A stretch of DNA of 64,000 bases from Qipengyuania gaetbuli (lineage in GTDB: Bacteria > Pseudomonadota > Alphaproteobacteria > Sphingomonadales > Sphingomonadaceae): the NCBI RefSeq assembly GCF_020171365.1, contig NZ_JAIUZO010000002.1, forward strand, positions 1 through 64,000, written 5' to 3'. Of the stretch, positions 1 to 9,818 are shown piece after piece (within the stretch, counting starts at the first letter, position 1; every line of letters begins with the position of its first letter). The position numbers and the translations under genes were made by a program. The notes under the pieces are model-generated. The model saw only the letters and a list, made by a program, of their open reading frames with translations. It was not told the origin of the DNA and ran no database searches.

Positions 1-2
1 CG

Positions 3-119
3 GGCGCTTTCTGCCTTGCCGAGTCCGCCAAGCTGCTGCGCCTGCGCGGTATCGCCATGCAGGACGCGGTTCCGATCGGCGTGGGCAATCACACGATTGC
101 GCGCCGCTTTTCTGTCTGA
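3..119 (+). CDS. C-terminal end of an unidentified protein (5' truncated by window edge)
   Basis: An open frame enters from the left edge and stops with TGA, giving 38 residues that end in HTIARRFSV. The frame ends 18 bp before the stop of the convergent TPR lipoprotein gene, which suits a real gene end. The fragment has no motif I can recognise, so no function is assigned. The alternative is that this is an incidental open stretch. The tight convergent spacing and ordinary composition make a genuine gene end somewhat more likely. Confidence 0.5.
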   Translation, partial: GAFCLAESAKLLRLRGIAMQDAVPIGVGNHTIARRFSV

Positions 120-137
120 CGCTCTCGGCGCCTTTGC

Positions 138-1661
138 TCAGGATTTCTTGGCCCGGGCGAGCCGGTTGGCGATGGCGGCATTGTCGGGATCGAGCTTGGC
201 AGCCTTTTCCAGCATGGCGACACCGCGATCACGCGAACCGTTCTGCACCAGCAGCCAGCCTGCCGTGTCGAGGATCGAGGCATTCTGCGGGTCGAGTTCG
301 ACTGCCTGCAGGGCCAGCTTGAGCGCTTCGTCCTTCTTGCCCAACTGCGCCTTCGTAAAAGCCAGGTTGTTCAGCACCAGCGCGTTCTTCGATGCGCCCT
401 TGGCCATGATCGCCTCGTAACTGCGCTCGGCACTTTCCCATTGGCGGTTGCGTAGCGCGCGATCGGCCTTGGCAAGTTCGCCGCCAACCCATTCGGGTGT
501 CACCTCGCGCGAGCGTTTCTGGAATTCCGCTGCCTTGCTGCTGCCCGCTGCCTTCGCAGCCTTTGCCGCCACCGCCAGCTCTTCCGGCTGCGCATCAGGG
601 CGCATCGCCAGCAGTTCGATCGTGTCGAGCGCACCTTGCGCGTCACCGACTGCAAGCTGGGTCCGCGCGATAAGTGCGCGAAGGTCGCGGGCACTGGGAT
701 TGGCGCGTAGCATCGGCTGCAGCAAGGTCAGGGCCTGCGCCCCATTGCCGAGTTCCAGCAAGGCCTCGCCATAGACGAGGCGCATCTGCGGAATGTCGCG
801 CATATCGGCTTCGTAAGCCTGCAGGATGTCGCGCACCTGCTTCCATTCGCCGTCCCGCGCGGACAGCTTGGCGCGCAGCAGCGCGATGTCGCGGTTCTCA
901 GGCGCTTCCTCGAAGAGGCCGGAGACAAGCGGGCGGGCGTCGTCATATTTCTCCATGACCAAGAGCAGGTCAGCCTTGCCGAGACGCGCCTCGAAATTGG
1001 CCGGGTGCTCTTTCAGCGCCGCATCGTAATATGCGAGCGACGCGGGCAAGCGGTCGCGAACGCGCGCGACCAGCGCCTGCGCCAACCGCGCCTCGATCGA
1101 GGCAGAGTCCACGTCGGCGGCACGATCAGCCAGCATGCGCGCACGTTCGATATCCCCCCGGGCGAGCTCGAATCGGGCTGAAGAGGCCAGCAGGCGCGGA
1201 TCAGCGGGATCGCGGGTTTCGCCCACGGCAAATGCCTTGGCTGCATCCTCGACCTTGCCTTCCGCCAGCAGGGCGAGCGCGCGCACGCGGTCCGCACCGG
1301 CGGTCTCGATACCCTCCACCGCAGCTGCCGCTTCGGCATAACGGCCGCGCAGCACTTCTGCCTCGCCCATCAGGGTGGCGAATTCGGGCGCGCCCTTCTC
1401 GCCTGCAGGAAGCCGCTCTAGCGTTGCAGCCGCGCCCTCCCCGTCACCCAGCGCGATCTGCGTGCGCGCGAGCAGGGCCCGCATTTCGAGATTGCCCGGC
1501 TTTTCGCGCAGGCCAGCGATCAGCGCGACGCGCGCTGCACGGAAATCATGCTCGGCGAAGGCTTCCTGACCCCGTGCGAAACTCGATTCGGGGTCGGGCG
1601 AACAGGCCGCCAGCGAGAGGGCGAGCGCGACGCCCGCGAGAAGTGAAGTCTTCCTGATCAT
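138..1661 (-). CDS. TPR-repeat lipoprotein
   Basis: The 507-residue protein begins with a lipoprotein signal peptide (MIRKTSLLAGVALALSLAAC, lipobox LAAC, Cys20). The rest is Ala/Leu-rich helical repeats of TPR type, for example the A-x-x-L-x-P-x-N spacing near residues 470-500. Family knowledge: periplasmic TPR lipoproteins of this size act as scaffolds and are often tied to polysaccharide or envelope assembly in alphaproteobacteria, resembling the PrsT-like proteins. No enzymatic motif is visible. It is transcribed alone and diverges from ychF. The function is inferred only at the level of protein-protein scaffold. Confidence 0.8.
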   Translation of the reverse strand: MIRKTSLLAGVALALSLAACSPDPESSFARGQEAFAEHDFRAARVALIAGLREKPGNLEMRALLARTQIALGDGEGAAATLERLPAGEKGAPEFATLMGEAEVLRGRYAEAAAAVEGIETAGADRVRALALLAEGKVEDAAKAFAVGETRDPADPRLLASSARFELARGDIERARMLADRAADVDSASIEARLAQALVARVRDRLPASLAYYDAALKEHPANFEARLGKADLLLVMEKYDDARPLVSGLFEEAPENRDIALLRAKLSARDGEWKQVRDILQAYEADMRDIPQMRLVYGEALLELGNGAQALTLLQPMLRANPSARDLRALIARTQLAVGDAQGALDTIELLAMRPDAQPEELAVAAKAAKAAGSSKAAEFQKRSREVTPEWVGGELAKADRALRNRQWESAERSYEAIMAKGASKNALVLNNLAFTKAQLGKKDEALKLALQAVELDPQNASILDTAGWLLVQNGSRDRGVAMLEKAAKLDPDNAAIANRLARAKKS

Positions 1662-1761
1662 GCCCCATGCCTACCAGACAAGGTTAAAGCGTTCGTGAAG
1701 CTGGCAATGATTGCCCTGCCCGTCTAAGGGCCACCGCATATCACTATTTCCGGAGTTTTCG

Positions 1762-2862
1762 ATGGGTTTCCGTTGCGGGATCGTCGGCCTGCCCAATGTC
1801 GGCAAGTCCACCCTTTTCAATGCACTGACCGAAACGCAGGCAGCACAGGCCGCGAACTATCCTTTCTGCACGATCGAGCCGAACGTGGGCCAGGTCGCCG
1901 TGCCGGACGAACGGCTCGACAAGATTGCGGCGATTGCGGGTTCGGCGAAGATCATTCCGACCCAACTCGCCTTCGTCGACATCGCCGGCCTGGTGAAGGG
2001 CGCAAGCAAGGGCGAGGGCCTCGGCAACCAGTTCCTCGGCAACATTCGCGAGGTGGACGCGATCGTACACGTCCTTCGCTGCTTCGAAGACGACGACATC
2101 CAGCACGTCGCCAACAAGGTCGACCCCATTGCCGATGCCGAAGTGGTCGAAACCGAACTCATGCTTTCCGACCTCGAAAGCCTCGAAAAACGCGTGCCCA
2201 ATGCGGAAAAGCGCGCCACGGCCGGCGACAAGGAAGCCAAGCTCATCGTCAGCGTGCTGGGCCAGGCACTCGCCCTGCTGCGCGACGGCAAGCCCGCCCG
2301 CCTGACCGAACCGAAGGATATCGAGGAAGCGCGCGTTCTCGAACAGGCGCAGCTGCTGACCGCAAAGCCGGTGCTCTATGTCTGCAACGTCGCCGAAGAA
2401 GACGCGGCGACCGGCAATGCCCTGTCCGACCTCGTCTTCGAAAAGGCCAAGGCCGAGGGCGCGGAAGCGGTCGTCGTTTCCGCCGCCATCGAGAGCGAAC
2501 TGGTCGCGATGCCGGCCGAAGATCGCGCCGAATACCTTGCCGAACTGGGCCTTGAGGAAAGCGGCCTCAGCCGCGTGATCCGCGCTGGCTACAAGCTGCT
2601 CGGCCTCAAGACCTTCTTCACCGCAGGCCCCAAGGAAGCGCGCGCCTGGACTTTCCCCGATGGTGCCAAGGCCCCGCAGGCTGCCGGCGAGATCCACACC
2701 GATTTCGAACGCGGCTTCATCCGCGCCGAGACCATCGCCTATGAAGACTACGTCTCGCTCGGCGGTGAAAACGGCGCCAAGGAAGCGGGCAAGCTGCGCC
2801 AGGAAGGTAAGGAATACCTCGTCAAGGACGGCGATGTGATGCTGTTCAAGTTCAACGTCTGA
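1762..2862 (+). CDS. ychF: Redox/ribosome-associated P-loop GTPase-ATPase YchF
   Basis: The 366-residue protein is of normal YchF length. It carries a G1 loop GLPNVGKST at residues 9-17, the ANYPFCTIEPN switch region, FVDIAGLVKGASKG, and a C-terminal TGS-type domain ending in KEYLVKDGDVMLFKFNV. The frame is open from an upstream ATG at 1711. The ATG at 1762 gives the family N-terminus (MGFRCGIVG) and has a purine-rich CGGAG about 7 bases before it, so it is preferred. YchF is a conserved Obg-family ATPase that binds ribosomes and affects stress responses. It stands as a single gene here. Confidence 0.97.
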   Translation: MGFRCGIVGLPNVGKSTLFNALTETQAAQAANYPFCTIEPNVGQVAVPDERLDKIAAIAGSAKIIPTQLAFVDIAGLVKGASKGEGLGNQFLGNIREVDAIVHVLRCFEDDDIQHVANKVDPIADAEVVETELMLSDLESLEKRVPNAEKRATAGDKEAKLIVSVLGQALALLRDGKPARLTEPKDIEEARVLEQAQLLTAKPVLYVCNVAEEDAATGNALSDLVFEKAKAEGAEAVVVSAAIESELVAMPAEDRAEYLAELGLEESGLSRVIRAGYKLLGLKTFFTAGPKEARAWTFPDGAKAPQAAGEIHTDFERGFIRAETIAYEDYVSLGGENGAKEAGKLRQEGKEYLVKDGDVMLFKFNV

Positions 2863-2878
2863 CGAACAGGATTGCGGG

Positions 2879-4162
2879 ATGAATAACGGGTTCGCGAAAC
2901 TCCTCGCCCTTGCCGCAGCAGGCGTTCTTTCCGCCTGCACACCCCTTGCTGGCGAAGTGCAGAGCGCGCCTGCCGCGCAAGCAGAGGTTCGCGAGCCGGT
3001 TACCATCCTCGTCTCCATCGACGGGTTCCGGCCCGACTATCTGGACCGCGGCCTGACACCGACCCTCTCCGCGCTCGCGGCAGGCGGCGTAACGGCCTCC
3101 ATGCGCCCGTCCTTCCCGAGCAAGACGTTCCCCAACCACTGGACGGTTGTCACCGGCTTCGTTCCCGATCGCAACGGCATCGTCGCCAATGGCTTCACCG
3201 ACCCGAGCCGGGCGGACGAGAAATTCACCATGGCAACGACCGATCCGTTCTACTGGAACGGGCGCGAGCCGGTCTGGGTGACTGCCGAGAACGCCGGCAT
3301 CCGCACAGCCGCCATGTTCTGGCCCGGCTCTGCGGTAGCGTGGGGCGGCATGCCGATCCCCGGCGGATATGGACGGATCGAAGGTGGCGTGCGCCCTCAG
3401 GACTGGACCGCGTTCGACCAGAACGTGTCTCCGACGCAGCGCGTCAACACGATCATCGACTGGCTGCGCCGTCCTTCGGATATCCGCCCAGAACTCCTGT
3501 TCCTCTATTTCGACGAGGTCGACACGGCAGGCCATGCCGGCGGGCCCGATGGCGAAATTGTCAACGAGGCCATTGCCAACGTCGACGAGGACATCACCGC
3601 GCTTGTCGCAGGCCTGCGCTCGCTGGGCCAGACCGCCAATCTCGTCATCGTGTCCGATCACGGCATGGCCGAGACGCGAAACAGCCGCACGGTCGAGCTC
3701 GATCCGCTGATCGCTCGTGAGGATTATGTCCTCGTCGAGACCGGCCCCTATGCCACATTCAATGCCATTCCGGGCAAGGAAGCCGAGCTGGAGAACGCCC
3801 TCCTCCGGGACCACGGCCACATGGAGTGCTGGCGCAAGGGCGAGATTCCTGCACGCCTTCAATATGGCACTTCGGAGCGGATTCCCGCCTATCTCTGCCT
3901 TGCCGAAACCGGCTGGCAGATCTTTCCCGAACGCCGTGATGGCGAGCGGATCGGAGGAAGTCACGGCTATGATAATTTTGCGCCGGAAATGGCTGCCCTG
4001 TTCATCGCCAACGGCCCGGCATTCCGAAAGGGAATGAGGCTTCCCTCGTTCCAGAACGTGTCGGTAAACCCGCTTCTTCGCGCCCTCCTCGGCCTGCCGC
4101 AGGATAGCGCAATGGATGGCGACCTGACGCCGGTCGCCCCGGCTCTAAGCGCCGCCGACTAG
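2879..4162 (+). CDS. Exported nucleotide pyrophosphatase/phosphodiesterase (NPP-type, alkaline phosphatase superfamily)
   Basis: The 427-residue protein has a lipoprotein signal (lipobox LSAC, Cys20). A type I phosphodiesterase/NPP domain follows. Asp48 in VSIDGFRPDY is a predicted metal ligand and Thr83 in SKTFPNH is the catalytic nucleophile. FDEVDTAGH, VSDHGM and GSHGYDN supply the remaining metal ligands. Family members hydrolyse nucleotide pyrophosphates or phosphodiesters in the periplasm or at the outer membrane and need zinc. It starts 16 bp after ychF and may be read through from it. The substrate cannot be read from the sequence. Confidence 0.92.
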   Translation: MNNGFAKLLALAAAGVLSACTPLAGEVQSAPAAQAEVREPVTILVSIDGFRPDYLDRGLTPTLSALAAGGVTASMRPSFPSKTFPNHWTVVTGFVPDRNGIVANGFTDPSRADEKFTMATTDPFYWNGREPVWVTAENAGIRTAAMFWPGSAVAWGGMPIPGGYGRIEGGVRPQDWTAFDQNVSPTQRVNTIIDWLRRPSDIRPELLFLYFDEVDTAGHAGGPDGEIVNEAIANVDEDITALVAGLRSLGQTANLVIVSDHGMAETRNSRTVELDPLIAREDYVLVETGPYATFNAIPGKEAELENALLRDHGHMECWRKGEIPARLQYGTSERIPAYLCLAETGWQIFPERRDGERIGGSHGYDNFAPEMAALFIANGPAFRKGMRLPSFQNVSVNPLLRALLGLPQDSAMDGDLTPVAPALSAAD

Positions 4163-4211
4163 GAACGCTTGCGCCGCCTTGCCGTTAGGCCATGCAAACA
4201 GGAGCAAGTGC

Positions 4212-5012
4212 ATGGTCGACAAGTCCGAGAAGTTCAGCTGGCTGGTTCGCGTGGGGTTCTTCAGTCGCGCGATCCTCTACTTCGTTCTCGGATTGATCGC
4301 GCTGACGAGTGCAGGGAAAATTGCTGAAGGTACCAACGGCATTTTCCGCGCCATCCAGGAATTCCCTGCCGGCACGATGGTGCTCTGGATCATGGTCGTC
4401 GGCCTGATTGCCTATGCGGCCTTCCGGTTCTGCTCGCTGTTGTTCGATATCGAGAACAACGGGTCCGACACAAAGGGATGGGGCAAGCGCATCGGCCATG
4501 CCGGTAGCGGCGTGGCCCACCTCGCCCTCGGCTATTCCGCCTTCAAATTCGCCACCAGCGGGAGTGGCGGGTCGAGTGACGGAGCGCAGGAAGCAGCTTC
4601 CGGCGTCCTCTCTTTCTCTTTCGGCGGCCTAGCCATCGGCTTGCTCGGCATCGCTCTGCTCTTCGCCGCAGCCCATCAGGCGAAGAAGGGCTGGACCGGC
4701 GATTTCATGCACCGCATCGCAGGCGGCGCGCCGGGCTATACGCGCCAGATCGGTGCGGCAGGCTTCTTTGCGCGGGCCGTGGTTTACATCGTCATCGGCT
4801 GGTCGCTGATCAAGGCCGGTTTCACCTCCGCAGGGACCGAACAGATCAAGACCCTCGGCGATGCGGTCGCGAGTCTTGCGGGCCAAGGCTTCGTCTTCAG
4901 CCTGACGGCGCTCGGTCTGATGCTGTTCGGCCTCTTCAGCCTCATCCTTGCGCGTTATCGGATCATCCCCGAAGTCGATGCAAGCAGCGGCCTGCCCAAA
5001 TTCAGGGCGTAA
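4212..5012 (+). CDS. DUF1206-family integral membrane protein
   Basis: The 266-residue protein contains three internal repeats, each of about two transmembrane helices. Repeat openings are visible as VRVGFFSRAILYFVLGLIAL (about residue 10), IGHAGSGVAHLALGYSAF (about 97) and IGAAGFFARAVVYIVIGW (about 180). This is the layout of the DUF1206 family, whose function is unknown. The ATG at 4212 has AGGAGC 8 bases upstream and is preferred over an in-frame ATG at 4179. Nothing in the neighbourhood indicates its job. Confidence 0.85.
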   Translation: MVDKSEKFSWLVRVGFFSRAILYFVLGLIALTSAGKIAEGTNGIFRAIQEFPAGTMVLWIMVVGLIAYAAFRFCSLLFDIENNGSDTKGWGKRIGHAGSGVAHLALGYSAFKFATSGSGGSSDGAQEAASGVLSFSFGGLAIGLLGIALLFAAAHQAKKGWTGDFMHRIAGGAPGYTRQIGAAGFFARAVVYIVIGWSLIKAGFTSAGTEQIKTLGDAVASLAGQGFVFSLTALGLMLFGLFSLILARYRIIPEVDASSGLPKFRA

Positions 5013-5013
5013 C

Positions 5014-5040
5014 TTGAATTATACCCCCCTGGGGTATATC
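5014..5040 (+). promoter_or_regulatory. CsoR-like operator lying between putative -35 and -10 elements
   Basis: TATACCCC (5020-5027) and GGGGTATA (5031-5038) form a perfect 8-bp inverted repeat with a 3-base spacer. A candidate -35 (TTGAAT, 5014-5019) and -10 (TATATC, 5035-5040) flank or overlap it. The downstream ATG is at 5049, so the message would have a very short leader. AT-flanked C/G tracts of this type are characteristic of CsoR/RcnR/CstR-family repressors that sense copper, nickel, formaldehyde or persulfide. No CsoR-type gene is present in the window. The palindrome is seen; the regulator is inferred. Confidence 0.6.
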
Positions 5041-5048
5041 TAGCAGCC

Positions 5049-5789
5049 ATGAATAAGAAGGCCGAACTCTATCGCATGGTGATGGACACGCATGTCTGTC
5101 CCTATGGCATCAAGTCCAAATGGCTGCTGGAAAAGCAGGGGTATGAGGTGGCCGATCACTACCTCACCACCCGCGAGGAAACCGATGCGTTTAAGGCGAA
5201 GCACGGGGTGGCGACCACGCCCCAGACCTTTATCGATGGCAAGCGCATCGGGGGTTACACCGACCTTCGCGCCTATTTCGGCAAGCCCCTGCCGGAAGCC
5301 GGAACGACCAGTTACATTCCGGTCCTCGCAGTATTTGCGGCCGCAGGCGCCCTCGCTCTTGCGTTAAGCCAGTTCGTCTATTCGACCCCCTTCACCGTCC
5401 GCGCGGCCGAATGGTTCGTGGCCTTTGCCATGGTTATTCTCGCCATGCTGAAGCTGCAGGACGTGGAGAAGTTCTCCTCCATGTTTTTGGGATATGACCT
5501 GCTTGCGCGGCGATGGGTGCCCTATTCCTACGCCTACCCCTTCCTCGAATTCGGTGCCGGCGCATTGATGGCTGCCCATGCGCTCAACTGGCTGTCGATC
5601 CCTGTCGCCCTGACCATCGGTGCGATCGGGGCCGTAAGCGTTTTCCACGCGGTCTACATCCAGAAGCGCGACATCAAGTGCGCGTGTGTGGGCGGTAGCA
5701 GCAACGTTCCGCTGGGCTTCGTTTCGCTGACGGAGAACCTCGCCATGATCGGCATGGCGCTTTGGATGTTGCTTCGCCCCGTCGTCTGA
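5049..5789 (+). CDS. Glutaredoxin-MauE fusion membrane protein
   Basis: The 246-residue protein has an N-terminal glutaredoxin-like domain (residues 1-80) with a single-Cys CPYG site at 17-20 and the TTPQTFIDGKRIGGY GSH-binding region. About four transmembrane helices of the MauE/DoxX-like type follow, with a CACVGG Cys pair near residue 214. MauE-type proteins supply or transport reducing equivalents for periplasmic disulfide or thiol chemistry. The fusion suggests transfer of electrons from a cytosolic thiol domain across the membrane. The CsoR-like operator directly upstream suggests induction by a metal or reactive sulfur species. The physiological substrate is unknown. Confidence 0.85.
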   Translation: MNKKAELYRMVMDTHVCPYGIKSKWLLEKQGYEVADHYLTTREETDAFKAKHGVATTPQTFIDGKRIGGYTDLRAYFGKPLPEAGTTSYIPVLAVFAAAGALALALSQFVYSTPFTVRAAEWFVAFAMVILAMLKLQDVEKFSSMFLGYDLLARRWVPYSYAYPFLEFGAGALMAAHALNWLSIPVALTIGAIGAVSVFHAVYIQKRDIKCACVGGSSNVPLGFVSLTENLAMIGMALWMLLRPVV

Positions 5790-5805
5790 TCCACAGCACG
5801 CGGCG

Positions 5806-6264
5806 ATGAAATATTACGAAGACATCGCAGTCGGAGATGCCCGCAGCTTCGGGCATTACGAAGTCACGCGGGAAGAGGTGATGGAGTTTGCGGGGAAGTA
5901 CGATCCCCAGCCCTTCCACCTCGACGATGATGCGGCAGCCGCGACCCATTTCGGGCGCCTTTCGGCCAGCGGCTGGCACACCTGCAGCATGACCATGGCG
6001 ATGATGGTCGAGAACATGAAATCCGAACGTTCGGCCGGCCTCGGCTCACCGGGCGTCGACCAGCTGCGCTGGAAGAAGCCGGTCTATCCGGGCGACACGC
6101 TGCGCTGCGAAACCGAAGTCATCGAGAAGCGCCGCAGCGCCTCACGGCCGGAAATGGGCATCTTCAAGAGCCATATTCGCACCTACAACCAGCATGACGA
6201 ACTTGTCCTGGAAATGGTGTCGAACGGCCTGATCGCCACCCGCGACCCGGGCGGCACCGACTAG
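5806..6264 (+). CDS. MaoC-family (R)-specific enoyl-CoA hydratase/dehydratase
   Basis: The 152-residue hot-dog-fold protein carries the MaoC hydratase signature YDPQPFHLDDDAA with catalytic Asp and His near residues 30-38, and the HFGRLSASGWHT segment. Family members hydrate trans-2-enoyl-CoA or related thioesters in fatty acid or branched-chain metabolism. It begins 16 bp after the glutaredoxin-MauE gene, so it may be on the same transcript, but no functional link is obvious. Its stop codon lies 1 bp from the stop of the convergent lipoprotein gene. The exact substrate is unresolved. Confidence 0.88.
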   Translation: MKYYEDIAVGDARSFGHYEVTREEVMEFAGKYDPQPFHLDDDAAAATHFGRLSASGWHTCSMTMAMMVENMKSERSAGLGSPGVDQLRWKKPVYPGDTLRCETEVIEKRRSASRPEMGIFKSHIRTYNQHDELVLEMVSNGLIATRDPGGTD

Positions 6265-6265
6265 G

Positions 6266-6763
6266 TCAGGCGCCGCACTGGGTGGTGCCGTTTTCGGTGA
6301 AGACCGGTCGCCCCTGCGCATCGCGGATGGTCAGCGTCGAGGGGTAATCGATCGTCTCGTCGCCAGACTGCTTGCCCGCTTCCTCGTCGAGGTCGAGCGA
6401 GACGGAATAGGTCAGCCCGTCATATTTCGCGCGTGCGAGGTAGGGCAGCTCTGCACTCCCTGCGTCCGATGCCAGACGGACGATTTCCCCGTCCCGCTTG
6501 AAATAGGCTTCGTCCGCCTGCGCGATAACGAGCGCGATCCCGCCCTTGTCGAGCGAGCGCGGGAGGAAATTGCACCCCGCCCCGAAAAGGTCGGCCTTCT
6601 CGACGTCGGCGAATGTAATCGGCTCCGGCACGAGGATTTCGGGCGGCGGTTCCTGGTTCGCCTTTACTTCGGCCACGGCCTTCTTGTCGGCCTCGGCCTT
6701 CTCGCGCGGCGAGGGTCCACAGGCAGCCAGCAGGGCCACCACTCCAAGGGCAATCCAGCGCAT
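6266..6763 (-). CDS. Small lipoprotein of unknown function, translationally coupled to mutL
   Basis: The 165-residue protein starts MRWIALGVVALLAACGP, a short signal peptide with lipobox LAAC, followed by a charged linker (EKAEADKKAVAEVKANQ) and a small folded region with two later Cys residues. An upstream TTG also lies in frame. The ATG at 6763 shares one base with the mutL TGA (TGATG), so translational coupling is likely. I recognise no characterised domain. The coupling with mutL is probably positional rather than functional. Confidence 0.75.
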   Translation of the reverse strand: MRWIALGVVALLAACGPSPREKAEADKKAVAEVKANQEPPPEILVPEPITFADVEKADLFGAGCNFLPRSLDKGGIALVIAQADEAYFKRDGEIVRLASDAGSAELPYLARAKYDGLTYSVSLDLDEEAGKQSGDETIDYPSTLTIRDAQGRPVFTENGTTQCGA

Positions 6764-8565
6764 CAATGTCTCCCGAAAAGCTTTTCGACGTCTTCCATCG
6801 AGAGCTTAACCCACGTGGGCCGCCCATGGTTGCATTGGCCCGAGCGCGGCGTGCGTTCCATTTCGCGCAGCAGCGCATTCATCTCGTCCACGCGGAGCGT
6901 GCGCCCTGCCCTGACCGAGCCGTGGCAGGCCATGGTGGCGAGCACGAGATCGAGCTTTTCGCCGAGCAGCAGCGCCTCGCCGTTCAAGGCCAGATCGTCG
7001 TCGATGTCGCGCAGCAGCTTTTCCGGATCGGTCCGCGCGATCGCGTGCGGAAGGCTCCGCACCAGCATGGCCGAGGGACCGAACCGCTCGATCACCAACC
7101 CGTGCTGGGCCAGTGTCTCCGCCGCTTCCTCGAGCCGGTCGCAGGAGGTTTCCTCCATCTCCACCACTTCGGGGATGAGCAGCGCCTGGCTGCGCTTGAC
7201 GGCCTCCTCCGCCCCTGCAGCTTTCAGGCGTTCAAGGACCAGGCGTTCGTGCGCCGCGTGCTGGTCGACCAGCACCAGCCCGTCCTGCGCCTCGGCGACG
7301 ATATAGGTGTTGGCGACCTGCCCTCGGGCGATGCCGAGCGGGTACTCGCGCGCTTCCGCAGCAACCGGCGCGGCCTCTTCCGCACGCCCGAGCGGAGCCG
7401 CCATCGTGTCCGCATCCTCAGCACGCCACGCAGCCGAGGGTTCCGACACGCGCTGCTGCGGCGCGGACCAGTCGCGCCCTTCGAAGATCGACCGGAGTGC
7501 AGGCGAAGGTTCCGGCCGGACCGGCTCGGCCTGCCAGCGCGCCATTGCTCCGGCGTCGGGCGTCTGCGCACTGCGCTTGTCACCCGTGGCGAGCGCCTGC
7601 CGCAGACCTGAAACGATGAACCCGCGAACGCCCTGCGCATCACGGAATCGGACCTCGGTCTTGGCCGGGTGTACGTTAACGTCGACCTCTTCGGGCGGCA
7701 TGTCGAGGAACAGCGCCAGGACTGCATGGCGATCGCGCGCGAGCATATCGGCATAGGCACCGCGCACAGCACCGGTCAGCAGGCGGTCCTTCACCGGACG
7801 GCCATTCACGAACAGGTACTGGTGATCGGCAATGCCGCGATTGTAGGTCGGCAGGCCGGCAATTCCGGTCAGCCGCATCGTACCGCGTTCCAGATCGATC
7901 GCGACGCCATTGTCCTTCAACTCGCGCGCTACGACCCGCGCAACGCGGTTGGCCAGCCCTTCCCCGCCTTGCAGGCCGAGAATGCGCCGCTCACCGTGAT
8001 CGAGCGTGATCGCCACATCGGGCCGCGCCATGGCAAGCCGCTTCACCACGTCGAGGCATGCGGCATATTCGCTGCGCGGCGTGCGAAGGAATTTCCTGCG
8101 GGCGGGGATCTTCGCGAACAGGTTTTCGACCCGGACGCGGGTACCAGGCGGCAAGGCTGCGGGCCCTTCTGCCACCAGTTCGCCGTGATCGACCACGCGT
8201 TTCCAGCCCTGTTCGGCGCCCTGCGGCCGGCTTTCGAGCGTGAAGCGGGCGACGCTGGCGATGCTCGGCAAGGCCTCGCCCCTGAAGCCGAGGGTCGACA
8301 CCTGCTCGATCGCCTCGTCCGGCAGCTTCGATGTGGCGTGGCGTTCGAGGGCGAGCGCCATTTCATCGGGCGTCATCCCGCACCCGTCGTCCGTCACTTC
8401 GAGGCTGGTGAGGCCGCCTTCCACCAGCTTGACCGCGATGCGCGTCGCACCCGCGTCGATGGCGTTTTCGACCAGTTCCTTGAGCGCGGAAGACGGCCGC
8501 TCCACCACCTCGCCGGCAGCGATGCGGTTGACCAGATTGTCGGGCAGGCGGCGGATAGTCGGCAT
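6763..8565 (-). CDS. mutL: DNA mismatch repair protein MutL (endonuclease type)
   Basis: The 600-residue protein shows GHKL ATPase motifs: ELVENAIDAGA (near 31-41), DDGCGM and GFRGEALPSI. A variable linker separates these from a C-terminal dimerisation domain. The C-terminal part contains DQHAAHERLVLE, which fits the DQHA-x2-E-x4-E endonuclease motif, and CNHGRP near the end. It is therefore predicted to nick DNA itself, as in bacteria lacking MutH. It initiates repair with MutS. It is followed directly by a lipoprotein gene and is divergent from mreB across a 195-bp gap. Confidence 0.97.
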   Translation of the reverse strand: MPTIRRLPDNLVNRIAAGEVVERPSSALKELVENAIDAGATRIAVKLVEGGLTSLEVTDDGCGMTPDEMALALERHATSKLPDEAIEQVSTLGFRGEALPSIASVARFTLESRPQGAEQGWKRVVDHGELVAEGPAALPPGTRVRVENLFAKIPARRKFLRTPRSEYAACLDVVKRLAMARPDVAITLDHGERRILGLQGGEGLANRVARVVARELKDNGVAIDLERGTMRLTGIAGLPTYNRGIADHQYLFVNGRPVKDRLLTGAVRGAYADMLARDRHAVLALFLDMPPEEVDVNVHPAKTEVRFRDAQGVRGFIVSGLRQALATGDKRSAQTPDAGAMARWQAEPVRPEPSPALRSIFEGRDWSAPQQRVSEPSAAWRAEDADTMAAPLGRAEEAAPVAAEAREYPLGIARGQVANTYIVAEAQDGLVLVDQHAAHERLVLERLKAAGAEEAVKRSQALLIPEVVEMEETSCDRLEEAAETLAQHGLVIERFGPSAMLVRSLPHAIARTDPEKLLRDIDDDLALNGEALLLGEKLDLVLATMACHGSVRAGRTLRVDEMNALLREMERTPRSGQCNHGRPTWVKLSMEDVEKLFGRH

Positions 8566-8640
8566 GGAAAACCGACTCTAACGACGAATCGCCGGAAATC
8601 CGAGACGGCACGTGTGAGTAATCCCCGTCAGGACCACTGA

Positions 8641-9804
<1,164 letters not shown>

Positions 9805-9818
9805 GGAAGGCTTAGGAT

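Noticed and set aside
1744..3018. Open frame of 424 codons on the minus strand
   Set aside because: Antisense to ychF, which is unmistakable.
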